Shown here in pieces: positions 35,519-44,434 of a DNA stretch of 64,000 nt. The notes beneath the pieces were generated by a model, which saw only the letters and a list, made by a program, of their open reading frames with translations, was not told the origin of the DNA and made no database searches. Every line of letters starts with the position of its first letter. Positions within the stretch are counted from its first letter, which is position 1. Both the position numbers and the translations under genes were made by a program. Origin of the DNA: Salticus scenicus (lineage: Eukaryota; Arthropoda; Arachnida; Araneae; Salticidae); the NCBI GenBank assembly GCA_963930645.1, contig OZ005652.1, positions 355,819,102 through 355,883,101 on the forward strand, given 5' to 3'.

Positions 35519-36516
35519 CTCTTTGTTGCATCGTGTCCACTGTAGAGGACAAAATTTTAATTTTTTTTTTTCCTTTCACACAATTGGTTTTACAGATTTG
35601 GTTTCAATGTTTATTCTTTCTGTATTATTTAAGCTTTCAACTGTTGCTCATAGATAGTAGCATAATATAAAATTACAGATTGCATTGCTAGTTTGAAAAT
35701 AGCGTCAAACTCTACTTCCAAGTTAGTATGATTTCTCATTGTAAACATTGTATATAAGTTCTAAATCTTTTTAAATAGTAATTTTAGGCATTTTAGAATA
35801 TGTTTGAATAGAATACTTATTTTCAGATGCTATTTTTCATGAAAATTGATGTATTTTTATTTTTGTCAACTACAATGGACGTTATGAACATAGAATACTG
35901 TAGGACTGTTTTCGTTTGTCCATTGTAGCGGTTCAAAAGGGTATTACTTCATTTTATAGATGTTACCGTGATAAATTCTTGGCTTATTTACAAAGCTGTC
36001 ATACCACAATGTTCTAAGGAACTAGGATTTTTCAAGATGTCCATTGCCAGAGGACTAATACAAGCAGTATCAAGAGTAATTGATGAACAAGATGCAGAAA
36101 GACTTATGTAAACAAGGGCTAATGTCAGTGTAAAAACCTACAAAAAAGAAATGTCAGTCAAAGCAAGCTTTGTCCTTTACGATGGAGTAGATCATCTTGC
36201 TAGACAAATATCAAGTAGTGCTCAAAGATGTAAGATGGAGTAATGCTTAAGAAAATCTACATATTCATGCGTAGAATGCAAAGTTCATTGGTGTATCGAT
36301 GAAAAAAGTGGCTGCTTTTATTATTTTCATCACCACTTATACTTTAGATGTCCAGTTTCTATATGCATACCGTCCACTACAATGGACTAACTGTAACTTT
36401 TAAAATAAATAAAATTTTGATGAAACATTTTTTTCCTGATTTCTGGGGCAATTTTAAATAGAAAAATACAATAATTTCCTTTAAAGTTTCCCAGGTGATT
36501 AATATGCAACAAAGGA
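35519..36516 (+). mobile_element. Deleted piggyBac element, 998 bp
   Basis: TTAA lies at both ends (35515-35518, 36517-36520). The left end reads CTCTTTGTTGCATCG; the right end inverted reads TCCTTTGTTGCATAT. The motif GTCCAYTGTAG occurs four times in both orientations (35535, 35870, 35918, 36377), a layout expected of subterminal transposase sites. The interior encodes only the transposase C-terminus, so this is an internal-deletion copy. Confidence 0.85.
35943..36340 (+). pseudogene. piggyBac transposase C-terminus, broken
   Basis: The plus strand reads DVTVINSWLIYKA, a motif near the end of the piggyBac catalytic domain. After two stop codons comes LYDGVDHLARQI, then CVECKVHWCIDEKSGCF followed by FHHH. 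The latter matches the cysteine-rich C-terminal domain of piggyBac transposases that binds the element ends. The N-terminal DNA-binding part and most catalytic Asp residues are absent. In-frame stops at about 36108 and 36240 make it non-functional. Confidence 0.85.
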
Positions 36517-36619
36517 TTAATGACAACAGTCTCAATTATCCTTCGAGGTGAGAAAAAATTAATAAAGAGAGAATAGTAATAATGAGAAAAAATAGTAAAA
36601 TATATTTGTATACCAGATA

Positions 36620-36760
36620 CACTGTAAAAAATATGTCCTATTTGCTGCCAGAAATTCTCTTTTATTTCAGAAAATACGCGTAATTTACGAAAAAGTTACG
36701 CTGTATTTTCTCAAATTACAGAGAATTTCTGGCAGCAAATAGGACATATTTTTTACAGTG
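36620..36760. mobile_element. 141-bp near-perfect palindromic MITE
   Basis: The two halves are inverted copies starting CACTGTAAAAAATATGTCCT, flanked by TA on both sides (36618-36619, 36761-36762). About 50 bp at each end match exactly; the middle is slightly asymmetric. The TA duplication fits Tc1/mariner-type mobilisation. The high identity of the arms suggests a fairly recent copy. Confidence 0.9.
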
Positions 36761-36922
36761 TATGACACAATTCTTATAAATATGAATCAGAGATATTGCT
36801 GTTCCTTAAATGGAGAAGACAAGATCCAACAGCGCCCCTTGTAGGAGGATATGTTCCATTAGTCAATCTGAACCTTCTAACTATAAACTAATACTGAATT
36901 CCGTTCATTCTTTCATAAGATA

Positions 36923-36983
36923 CAGTTGGTGATAAAATTTTTGCAAATAATTTCTATGTTGACCCTTTTTTTTTTCTAAAAAA

Positions 36984-37015
<32 letters not shown>

Positions 37016-37994
37016 TAATAATAGACGAAAAGACCTGAAATTTCACACATGCAAAGAACATTTAAAATCTCATTGTTTTCACTACTGATTTAGTCCAGAT
37101 TGCAATTAGGGGACCAACCACAAATTGAAGAAGAGCTAAAATACTTTTAATCACCCCGTATCATAAAAAGCTATACACGACTTGTAGCTTTAATACATTA
37201 TCGCACATATTATGTAAAATATTTGTATGTTTTGGTGCGAGAATTGCGCAGTTATTTAGGCACATTTTTTTTTTCAAAAATAACTATAATTTATTGACAA
37301 ATTGCATGCTTGCAACTGGAACATATTTTCATAAAACTTTACAAATTTGTGGAAAAATCGACAAAACATTAGACAAACATTGTTCTGAAACATGAAATTC
37401 GCACCTGTAATATTCGTTGAGATATAAGAATTTTTAATAAATATCTTTAATCGCGCATGCGCGACAGATTGAAAACATTGTATTACACAGGTTGGAACCT
37501 AAATACATTAAGGAACTTAGATCAAAATCTCATTTTAATAGAGTAAAAATTAAGCAAATTGTCGGCAAAAGAACGACCTAGATTTTCAGTATTTTCCAGA
37601 GAGGAAATTTCGTAAGGTTCTTTTCACTTGCTGTGTTTTTAACTTGTAGTTCCAATTATTTAAGCCATATTGCAGGCTCTCCGTGGCCGAGTGGTTTTGT
37701 CACCACTCTGGTAATCGCCCTCAAGCGTAGGAGAGCGGGTTCGATTCCCGCGCTGGCCCTGGGTGTTTTTCCATTTCTTCGTATCGGAATTCTGTTATGT
37801 ACAATCTGTAATTAACTGACGAAGATTTACAAGTGGACTACAATTCAAGCACGCAACTCTGATGTATATGTTATTAATAAAACAAACAAAAGAAAAAACA
37901 AGACATATTGCAAAAGTCACTTTTTATGAAATATCCCTTCGAATCTTGTAACTTTAACATATTTTTATTTATTTACTAAGATTTCTGAGTTCAT

Positions 37995-38032
<38 letters not shown>

Positions 38033-38720
38033 ACTTTTGCAGCGTGATTGAAATAATTAGAATTTCAAATTAAATTCACGGCATGTGTAAAACTCTGGAA
38101 AATACCTAAATTTTTTATGGTTCTTTTGATCACAATCTACTTAATTTTTACTCTATTCAAATGAACTTTTGACAGAAGTTGCTCAGTACTCTTAGCTTTC
38201 ACCCTATGCAATAACAAATTCCTATGTTCACGCATGCGCAGTAAAATACTATTTACTAAACATGCACATATTTCAATGAATATTACACGCGTGAATTTGA
38301 TGTTTCAGTATAATGGTTCTCTCGTGTTTTGTCAATTTTTCTGCAAATTGTGTAACATTTTATGGAAATCCGTACTAGTTATAAGCACAAAACTTAAAAA
38401 ATATTATTTAAAAAAAAAAATGTATATGTATACATATATATGTGTGTGTACTTAAGTAATTGTGCAATTTCCGAACCAAATCATACAAATACATAGTATG
38501 TGCAACAAAGTCATTTCTAACTTTCAATGCAAAGTACTTTTGCTCTTCGTCAATTTGTCGTTGGTCCACTAATTTCACTCTGGACTAAGACGATAGTCGA
38601 AAATATGAGTTTTTAAATGTTCTTTGCGTATATGAAGTTTCAGGCCTTTTTGTCTAGACTTTTTTTCTTTGTCTATAATCGAAAAAATGTCAAAATTTCT
38701 AATAATTTGATCACCTACTA
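36923..38720. mobile_element. 1.8-kb fold-back element, ~700-bp inverted arms
   Basis: 36923-37620 matches 38055-38720 in inverse orientation. Shared landmarks on opposite strands are GCAAAGAACATTTAAAA, TTAGTCCAGA, CGCATGCG and AGAGTAAAAATTAAG. The ends read CAGTTGGTGATAAAATT and TAGTAGGTGATCAAATT, each next to TA, which fits the Tc1/mariner superfamily. The 430-bp centre holds a tRNA-derived SINE and a T-run. No transposase is encoded. Confidence 0.8.
37675..37890 (+). repeat. tRNA-derived SINE
   Basis: Contains a polymerase III A box TGGCCGAGTGG (37684-37694) and B box GGTTCGATTCC (37738-37748) at tRNA-like spacing. The head GCTCTCCGTGGCCGAGTGG resembles the Ser/Leu tRNA class. The 5' and 3' sides do not pair as an acceptor stem, and a ~130-bp unrelated body ending in an A/C-rich tail follows. 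A SINE is therefore preferred over a working tRNA. It sits between the arms of the fold-back element. Confidence 0.82.
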
Positions 38721-38722
38721 TA

Positions 38723-38752
38723 GTGCGTCAGCAAAGCTTTGCTAACGCGTAC
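38723..38752. repeat. Palindrome AGCAAAGCTTTGCT
   Basis: A perfect 14-bp palindrome (38730-38743) extended by GCGT/ACGC, immediately outside the fold-back element. A related palindrome lies at 47648-47686; both are preceded by TATAGTG. Confidence 0.7.
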
Positions 38753-39080
38753 CTAGACAGATACACACACAGTTAGAAAGACATCTTCTGAAAATGTCAA
38801 ATCATATTTAAGGAGTCTCAAAAATGTATGATCTAACGAAAAGAGATCCAAAAATTTCCCGAAGCTAAGTTTTTCGAATCTCTATATATTAAAAAAAGTT
38901 ACTGTCACTGGCGTCAAATTTTTTGTCTGCGACAGCAACTTCTAACGGAGGGCAGGGTCCTTCGCATCATGAGATGTATCAATGCGTTCCGAGTACTCCA
39001 AGGAAAACATTTCAGCCTGTTAGAAATTTCTATCATTTTAATTAAAGAAGTTATTAACTAAAAACGACAATTCTCATTCA
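38753..39080. other. Unassigned DNA
   Basis: Mixed-composition sequence (CAACTTCTAACGGAGGGCAG near 38938) with no gene recognised. It may be the 3' flank of the minus-strand Tc1 copy. Confidence 0.4.
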
Positions 39081-39085
39081 GAAAT

Positions 39086-39405
39086 TTAATTCATCAACCT
39101 GGAAATTAATTTCATATAGAATGGAATAAAAGGCTGATTTTTACCAACTTTGTGAAAATGCCAGGTAATCGAGCCCCGGGCCTTGGCCGAACATTCGGCA
39201 TCAATGAAGGTCCAGAAAATATGGAAAACTTGCGGTCGTGCATTGTCCTGCTTAAATGTTGCGTTTCGGAGCTCTTGAACATAGGGCAGAGCTATGGGCA
39301 TTAACTCGTCAGAAATGTAATGGCTTGTATTCAGAGTGGCGGGAATGAAAACAAGAAGTGACCAGGACGTGTATCCCATGGTACCACGTACCACCAATGC
39401 AGGTG
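39086..39405 (-). pseudogene. Tc1-type transposase fragment, minus strand
   Basis: The minus strand reads GYTSWSLLVFIPATLN, then YISDELMPIALPYVQELRNA and TFKQDNARPQV. This is the centre of a Tc1-type DD34E transposase, including the second catalytic Asp in QDNARP. Downstream, the region expected to carry the third catalytic residue is frame-shifted. It joins the next copy in inverted orientation near 39405. Confidence 0.85.
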
Positions 39406-40215
39406 GTGATTCAGTATTCGGCTACCAAAATTCTGATTACCCTCAAAACTGCATCACCGATATGGGCGCCATTAATGTGCGATCAACGATGAACCTGGAC
39501 GCAGTAATGGCGTGAAGTCACTTTTCAGACAAATCACAATCCTGTTTACAGCATCAATATTGCCTTTTCCGTATTTAACGGCATTAGGAATAATGAACAT
39601 TGCCAGCTGGGATTCGACATCATCATACTGTCCATCATTTGCAATGATGTTATGGGTTCCCATTGGATACACGTCTCGATTACTTCATGTTCGTATTCCT
39701 GGCACTCTGAACAGCGGCCAATAAATTTCTGATGAGTTAAGGTTCGCCCCTCTGCACTGTATTCGAGACCTACGTAGCGCAAAATTTAAGCAAGATAATG
39801 CACGACCGCAAGTTGTTTGTATTGTCCGGACCTTCTTTGATACAGAATGTGTTCGACTGTTGCTCTGTCCAGCGCGTTCTTCTGATCTCTCACAAATCAA
39901 AATGATTGTTTAATCGTTGAAAGGCGACTGGCCCCCCACCACTCACCAGTAACTTCGATCGATGAATTGTGGCATCGTGTTGACGCTTCATGAAGTGCTC
40001 TACCCGTACATGTCATCGAATCGCTGTTGGATTCAATGCCTAGGCAGATATGTGCTTTTATTGCTCACAGAGGTCGCTGCTTTATGTACTGTTTTCTCAG
40101 TACAAATTACTCCAAATTTCCTGAAATTTTAATCAATTGTTCTTCCTACTATGATGTATACGTTAAACAAATCTCATTCCATTATTATCATTCCTTCTTG
40201 GTGTTGCATTTTCAA
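39406..40215 (+). pseudogene. Tc1-type transposase, plus strand, broken
   Basis: Same family as 39086-39405 and 51760-52575. In order: FSDKS (first Asp kept), GYTSR near 39670, ISDELR, KFKQDNARPQV (second Asp kept), then SSDLSQIK, where the family has SPDLSPIE, so the last acidic residue is changed to Lys. The tail reads up to ALCT. Many stops and shifts are present. The 3' flank TTCTTGGTGTTGCA near 40196 is shared with the third copy. The minus- and plus-strand copies lie head to head. Confidence 0.88.
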
Positions 40216-40239
40216 TGTCGAGCAGTGTATGTATATATA

Positions 40240-40802
40240 TATAATCAATACAAAAAACACTTACAGGGTTTAAAGTTTGTGACGCAGCATTGTGTTTCGC
40301 AGCACTGTTCTTTATGGCTATAAGAATCAGAAATACGGATCTTAAAAATAATGACATCAAATTTTCAGTGACGCTTTGCTATTAATTAAAAAAATACATA
40401 GATTTTCTTATTTGAATAAGCTTCTTTCTTCTGTTTATTTTTACAGTGTAAACGTTATTTTCAACATAAAATAATATATAGCATTTACTCACCGATACCT
40501 TTTCATTCACATCTCTTTAATATTAAAATATGTGTTTTAAAGAAATGATATGAAGTTCCTGCAACGCAGTGATGTTACACTAAATGATTTGTTTTTAAAT
40601 TCCACTGCAAATATTTTGTTTTGCATGTTAAAATATATTTGCACATTGAAATATTGCTTTTAATTTTTAAGTACGCAGTCAAATATGTCACTTTCATTGA
40701 GTTTGTATTATGTACTGAAATGTATTTATTTCAATGAATTATTTTATCTTTTGCGTCCCGCCACACAGTGGATCGAACAATGTTAAAATACGAACATAGG
40801 CC
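40240..40802 (+). repeat. Left inverted arm
   Basis: Pairs with 42910-43592 with few gaps. No coding content; the ORFs over it are chance. Confidence 0.85.
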
Positions 40803-41618
40803 CAAAAATCAACCTCTAAATAACTGATATTTTGCAGTGAAATAATTTAAAAGAATGTCTAAAAAATACAAATATATGGTTATTTCTTCAATTACACGAA
40901 GTTTTGTTGTATATAAATAAGTTCAAAACGAAAACTTTCAGAAATAAGATTTTTCGATGAATTTCAAACACTTTATTTGAATAGCCATCAAGTGGCACTT
41001 ACGATAACTATGAAAAAATACGAAATAAAAATACTTTTAATAATGTCCTAATAAAAGTTTAAGGTACTTCTGCCAACATTTTGTTGGTTTTTTTATGTTG
41101 TGATTCACGCATGAAATGTGAATATAAAATTAACAACAAAATTAAATTTATAAGTTGCGTAACTTTTTTTGTCCAAAATTGTCCAAAATTTCAAACACAT
41201 TTTACTACTCCCCAAAGTATGCATTTTAATCTGTGAAAAGGATTTGCGCCATAAATCGCCAATTTTAGAGTAAAATAAATTTTTATTCTGTTTACCCTCA
41301 AATTATCAATCGAGAAATTTATCTGAATAACTGTATTCATTAATGACAGAAAATATATTAAAATTTTTATCGTGAAAATATTATAGAATTTAGATGATTA
41401 AAATAAATTTAATAAATCAGAAATTAATTTTATTTTTTTTAAATATTTAATAAAATAATTAATTTTACTTTAATGGTACTGAAAAGTACCGTTGGACCCA
41501 AAAAAGGAGGGAAATGTAAATAGTTGCCGTGATATGTCATAAAATGTTAAAATTAAGTAAATATTTAACGTTAAATAATCAAATGTTAAAACTAAATAAT
41601 GTAATAACATATTACGAT

Positions 41619-41998
41619 TTAAAGTAAAAGTTCCTGTGTTTCAGGAAAAAGTTCCTTCCTTTGCACATTTCTTTTATTCGTTCTCATGCTTGAAATCAGG
41701 GGGTCAGATGTTAATAACAAGTGATGTAGCAAATCTTCGTTACAAGCTCTTCGATTTATTTTTCTCGTGTGGTATTCTCTGTATTTACGAAACTCTTTAT
41801 TTCGGGCTTCGCTAGCTTCTTCTGACAATTGTCCAATTGGAATAGAAAAATTTTCTATTATGTCTTTTCCTTGAATCAATAGTTTGTGAACTGAAGCTGG
41901 CATATAGTACCACACATATTTTGAGACACATTGTTTCGCTGTTTCCAGTGCAAATTTTCCAAATTTGTCTCCTAAATTTGCCTTCCAAAATTGTCCTT
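41619..41998 (-). CDS. Terminal exon of an unclassified transposon protein
   Basis: From a plausible splice acceptor (T-rich tract then AG at 41999-42000) the frame runs open to a stop at 41619, about 125 residues. It includes KFALETAKQCVSKYVWYYM, SVHKLLIQGKDII, PIGQLSEEASEARNKEFRKY and LLLTSDPLISS. From memory, this WYYMP...VHK(I/L)LIHG...SEEAxEARNK...TSDP pattern is the C-terminus of a multi-copy protein family in arthropods and Hydra that behaves like a transposon product. I cannot name its superfamily. The absence of stops over 380 bp suggests fairly recent activity, but upstream exons are not visible, so this copy is probably partial. Confidence 0.7.
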
Positions 41999-42452
41999 CT
42001 AAAAATAACAGAACCTAGAAACAACGTTTTTTAAAATTTCTTTGATAAGAATTCATTTTATTTGCTTATTTGTTAAAAAATTATTTCTGATAGCAAAATA
42101 AAACAAATAAAAAATCCAGTTCAATCAAAAAAATTCATTAATTATTGATCGCCTGCCTTCCATAAATCTTTAGTAAAATAAAGACAAAAGTAATTTTTTA
42201 ATAGAGTTTGTCAGTAAATGCCTGCATGAGTTTTCTATTGAAAAACTACATAAAAAAAGAAAAGAAAAAAGAAGCAGTAATCTAATGATATATTTATCAT
42301 TGTGTGCTAAATTAATTGCGTTACAAATATAGATTTTCTTCCCGAAATTTTTATTTATTTTCTTTTATTCTCTTCTTTTATACAACATTTGTTTCTTTAC
42401 CAGGTATGTTTCTAAATACCTATTTGCAGCAGAAAAATATGATACCGCTTAA

Positions 42453-42808
42453 CCCCTTTATTAAACCATTTTTTCCTCAAATGGCACATTACACTATTTT
42501 CACGAATAAAATTTGATGTAAAGTAAAAAATTCATTTAGCCTATTAGAAATAATTAATTTTACTTCTGGCATCTTATTCTCTTAGTCAATCGCATACTTC
42601 TCACAACCCATCGTATTAGCGTAAGCAGGATTGTCACAAACAACTACTTTTTAATTTTTTTTCCCACTAGAATTGTCAAAATAATTTTCATAGTGATGTT
42701 TTTCCAGAAAAATGATACACAGGAATCATTATTTTAAAAAATTGGTGCCAGGTGAATAAAACGACAACGAATTTGGTGGAGAAAATATTCCCTCGGCCTT
42801 ATAAAGGG
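42453..42808. mobile_element. piggyBac-type MITE inside the 3.35-kb element
   Basis: TTAA at both ends (42449-42452, 42809-42812). The ends are CCCCTTTATTAA at the left and, inverted, CCCTTTATAAGGCCGAGGG at the right. 356 bp, no ORF of known type. It inserted into the spacer upstream of the exon. Confidence 0.72.
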
Positions 42809-42909
42809 TTAAAAAAAGCATGGAATCGCTTTAACTATCATACATATATACATATTTAAATCGAAATGTGACAAAAAAAAAATCATACATAGATAATAAT
42901 AATACCATA

Positions 42910-43592
42910 ACGTTCCTATGTTCGCCTCTGCCTATACTTCGATCCACTGTGCGCCATCCAAAACTACAAGTAAAAACTTCTCGAATGTTTTCTTTGCTGC
43001 ACACTATCTATTTGAATGCCTTTTTAATTATTTTGGATAAGATGGCACAAAATATACATTTCCATAAATTTTACTTACAGTTTTGGATAGCGTGACGCAA
43101 AAGATAAAGCAATTCCTTGAAATAAATACATTTCAGTACATGATATAAACTTAATGAAAGTGAAATATTTGACTGCGTATTTGAAAATTAAAAGCAATAT
43201 TTCAATGTGCAAATATACTTTAATATGCAAAACAAAATAATTGCAAGTGAATTTAAAAACAGATCATTTCAAACACATCACTGCGTTGCTGGAATTTCAT
43301 ATCATTTCTTCAAAACACATATTTTAATCTTATAAGAGATGTGAATGAAAAGGTATCGATGAGTAAATGTTATGTATTATTTTATGTTGAAAATAACGTT
43401 TGCACTGTAAAAATAAATAGAAAAAGAAGCATATTCAAATAAGAAAATTTTCCTTTTTTTTTTTTAAGCAAACCGTCACTGGAAATTTGATATCATTTTT
43501 TTTAAGATCCGTAATTCTAATTTTTATAGCCATAAAGTACAGTGCTGCGTCACAAACTTTTAACACGTTAAGGGTTTTTTGTATTGATATCA
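42910..43592 (-). repeat. Right inverted arm
   Basis: Inverse partner of 40240-40802, interrupted at 42957-43087 by a short palindromic insert. Confidence 0.85.
42957..43087. mobile_element. 131-bp MITE in the right arm
   Basis: Inverted ends ATCCAAAACTACAAGTAAAA and (other strand) ATCCAAAACTGTAAGTAAAA. The left arm lacks this stretch at the matching point (about 40758), so it inserted after the arms formed. Confidence 0.72.
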
Positions 43593-43599
43593 TTACTTT

Positions 43600-43874
43600 T
43601 TAGGGGTTAATGATTAAAATGAAAAATTAAAGGAGCATGACAATAAGTTTATAACCTTGAATAAAAATTGCAGTTTCATAGGTCACACCATACTTAATTT
43701 TACCTCGAGCAAAATAACAAACTATATGAAATTTTAAAATTTTATGAAAAGTAATAAATAAAAAACTTTAAGAAAGAATATTTGTTCTGGGATGGAAACA
43801 CGCAACATTGCAAAGGCAAAATATAGTATATTTTAAAATTGACAAACAATTTCTACAAATACAAAAAAAAAAAA

Positions 43875-43905
<31 letters not shown>

Positions 43906-44403
43906 ATGAGAGATTTAATTTTATTTAATATTCGATTTCTTTGGTTCAACGGTTCATCTACTTCTTAAATAGTTCAACAGAACATTTAAAATAAATGTTC
44001 AAAAAATAATTTGTGTACGAAAATTTTTGTAAAAAAGTGTTATGAATAAGTTTCTAAAGAGCTCCACTCACCGTATAGATTTTGGTTAGATAAGAAAAGG
44101 TAAACACATCTTTTTAAATGGTCAATAGAATGAACAAAAGATTAATATTTTGATATTTTTTAATTGGAGATGCATAAAGTAAATTTTGTAAGGATTTGAC
44201 AGTAATTTTTCAAAATACCAACACCATGTTGGTGGGGTTTAGTTCCTCATTTGGAAACTCTGATAATTCTAAAAAAAGATGCTTAATCAATTTGAGGGAG
44301 ATTTTGGTTGGTTTAAAATTAATTCAGATGGGGAAAATAAGAGGGGATATACAGTTAGACCACTTTGAAATTTTAATACGGAAAACGTTTTAAAAAAAAA
44401 ATG

Positions 44404-44434
<31 letters not shown>

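Larger units (their letters stand above)
40240..43592. mobile_element. 3.35-kb element with ~560-bp inverted arms
   Basis: 40240-40802 matches 42910-43592 on the opposite strand: ATCAATACAAAAAAC at the outer ends, GTTTGTGACGCAGCA, CTTTATGGCTATAA, AATACGGATCTTAAA, CATTCACATCTCTT, CAGTGGATCGAA and GAACATAGG in order. The right arm is longer because a small MITE sits in it. The centre encodes an exon of a transposon-type protein on the minus strand. The class is unknown; no convincing target duplication was found. Long TIRs plus an intron-bearing gene would fit several DNA transposon groups. Confidence 0.8.

Noticed and set aside
37677..37760. A Ser/Leu-type tRNA gene
   Set aside because: A and B boxes are good, but the acceptor arms do not pair and a non-tRNA body follows, so a SINE is preferred.
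39472..39672. Minus-strand ORF between the Tc1 copies
   Set aside because: Antisense of the plus-strand Tc1 transposase; no Tc1 motifs in that frame.
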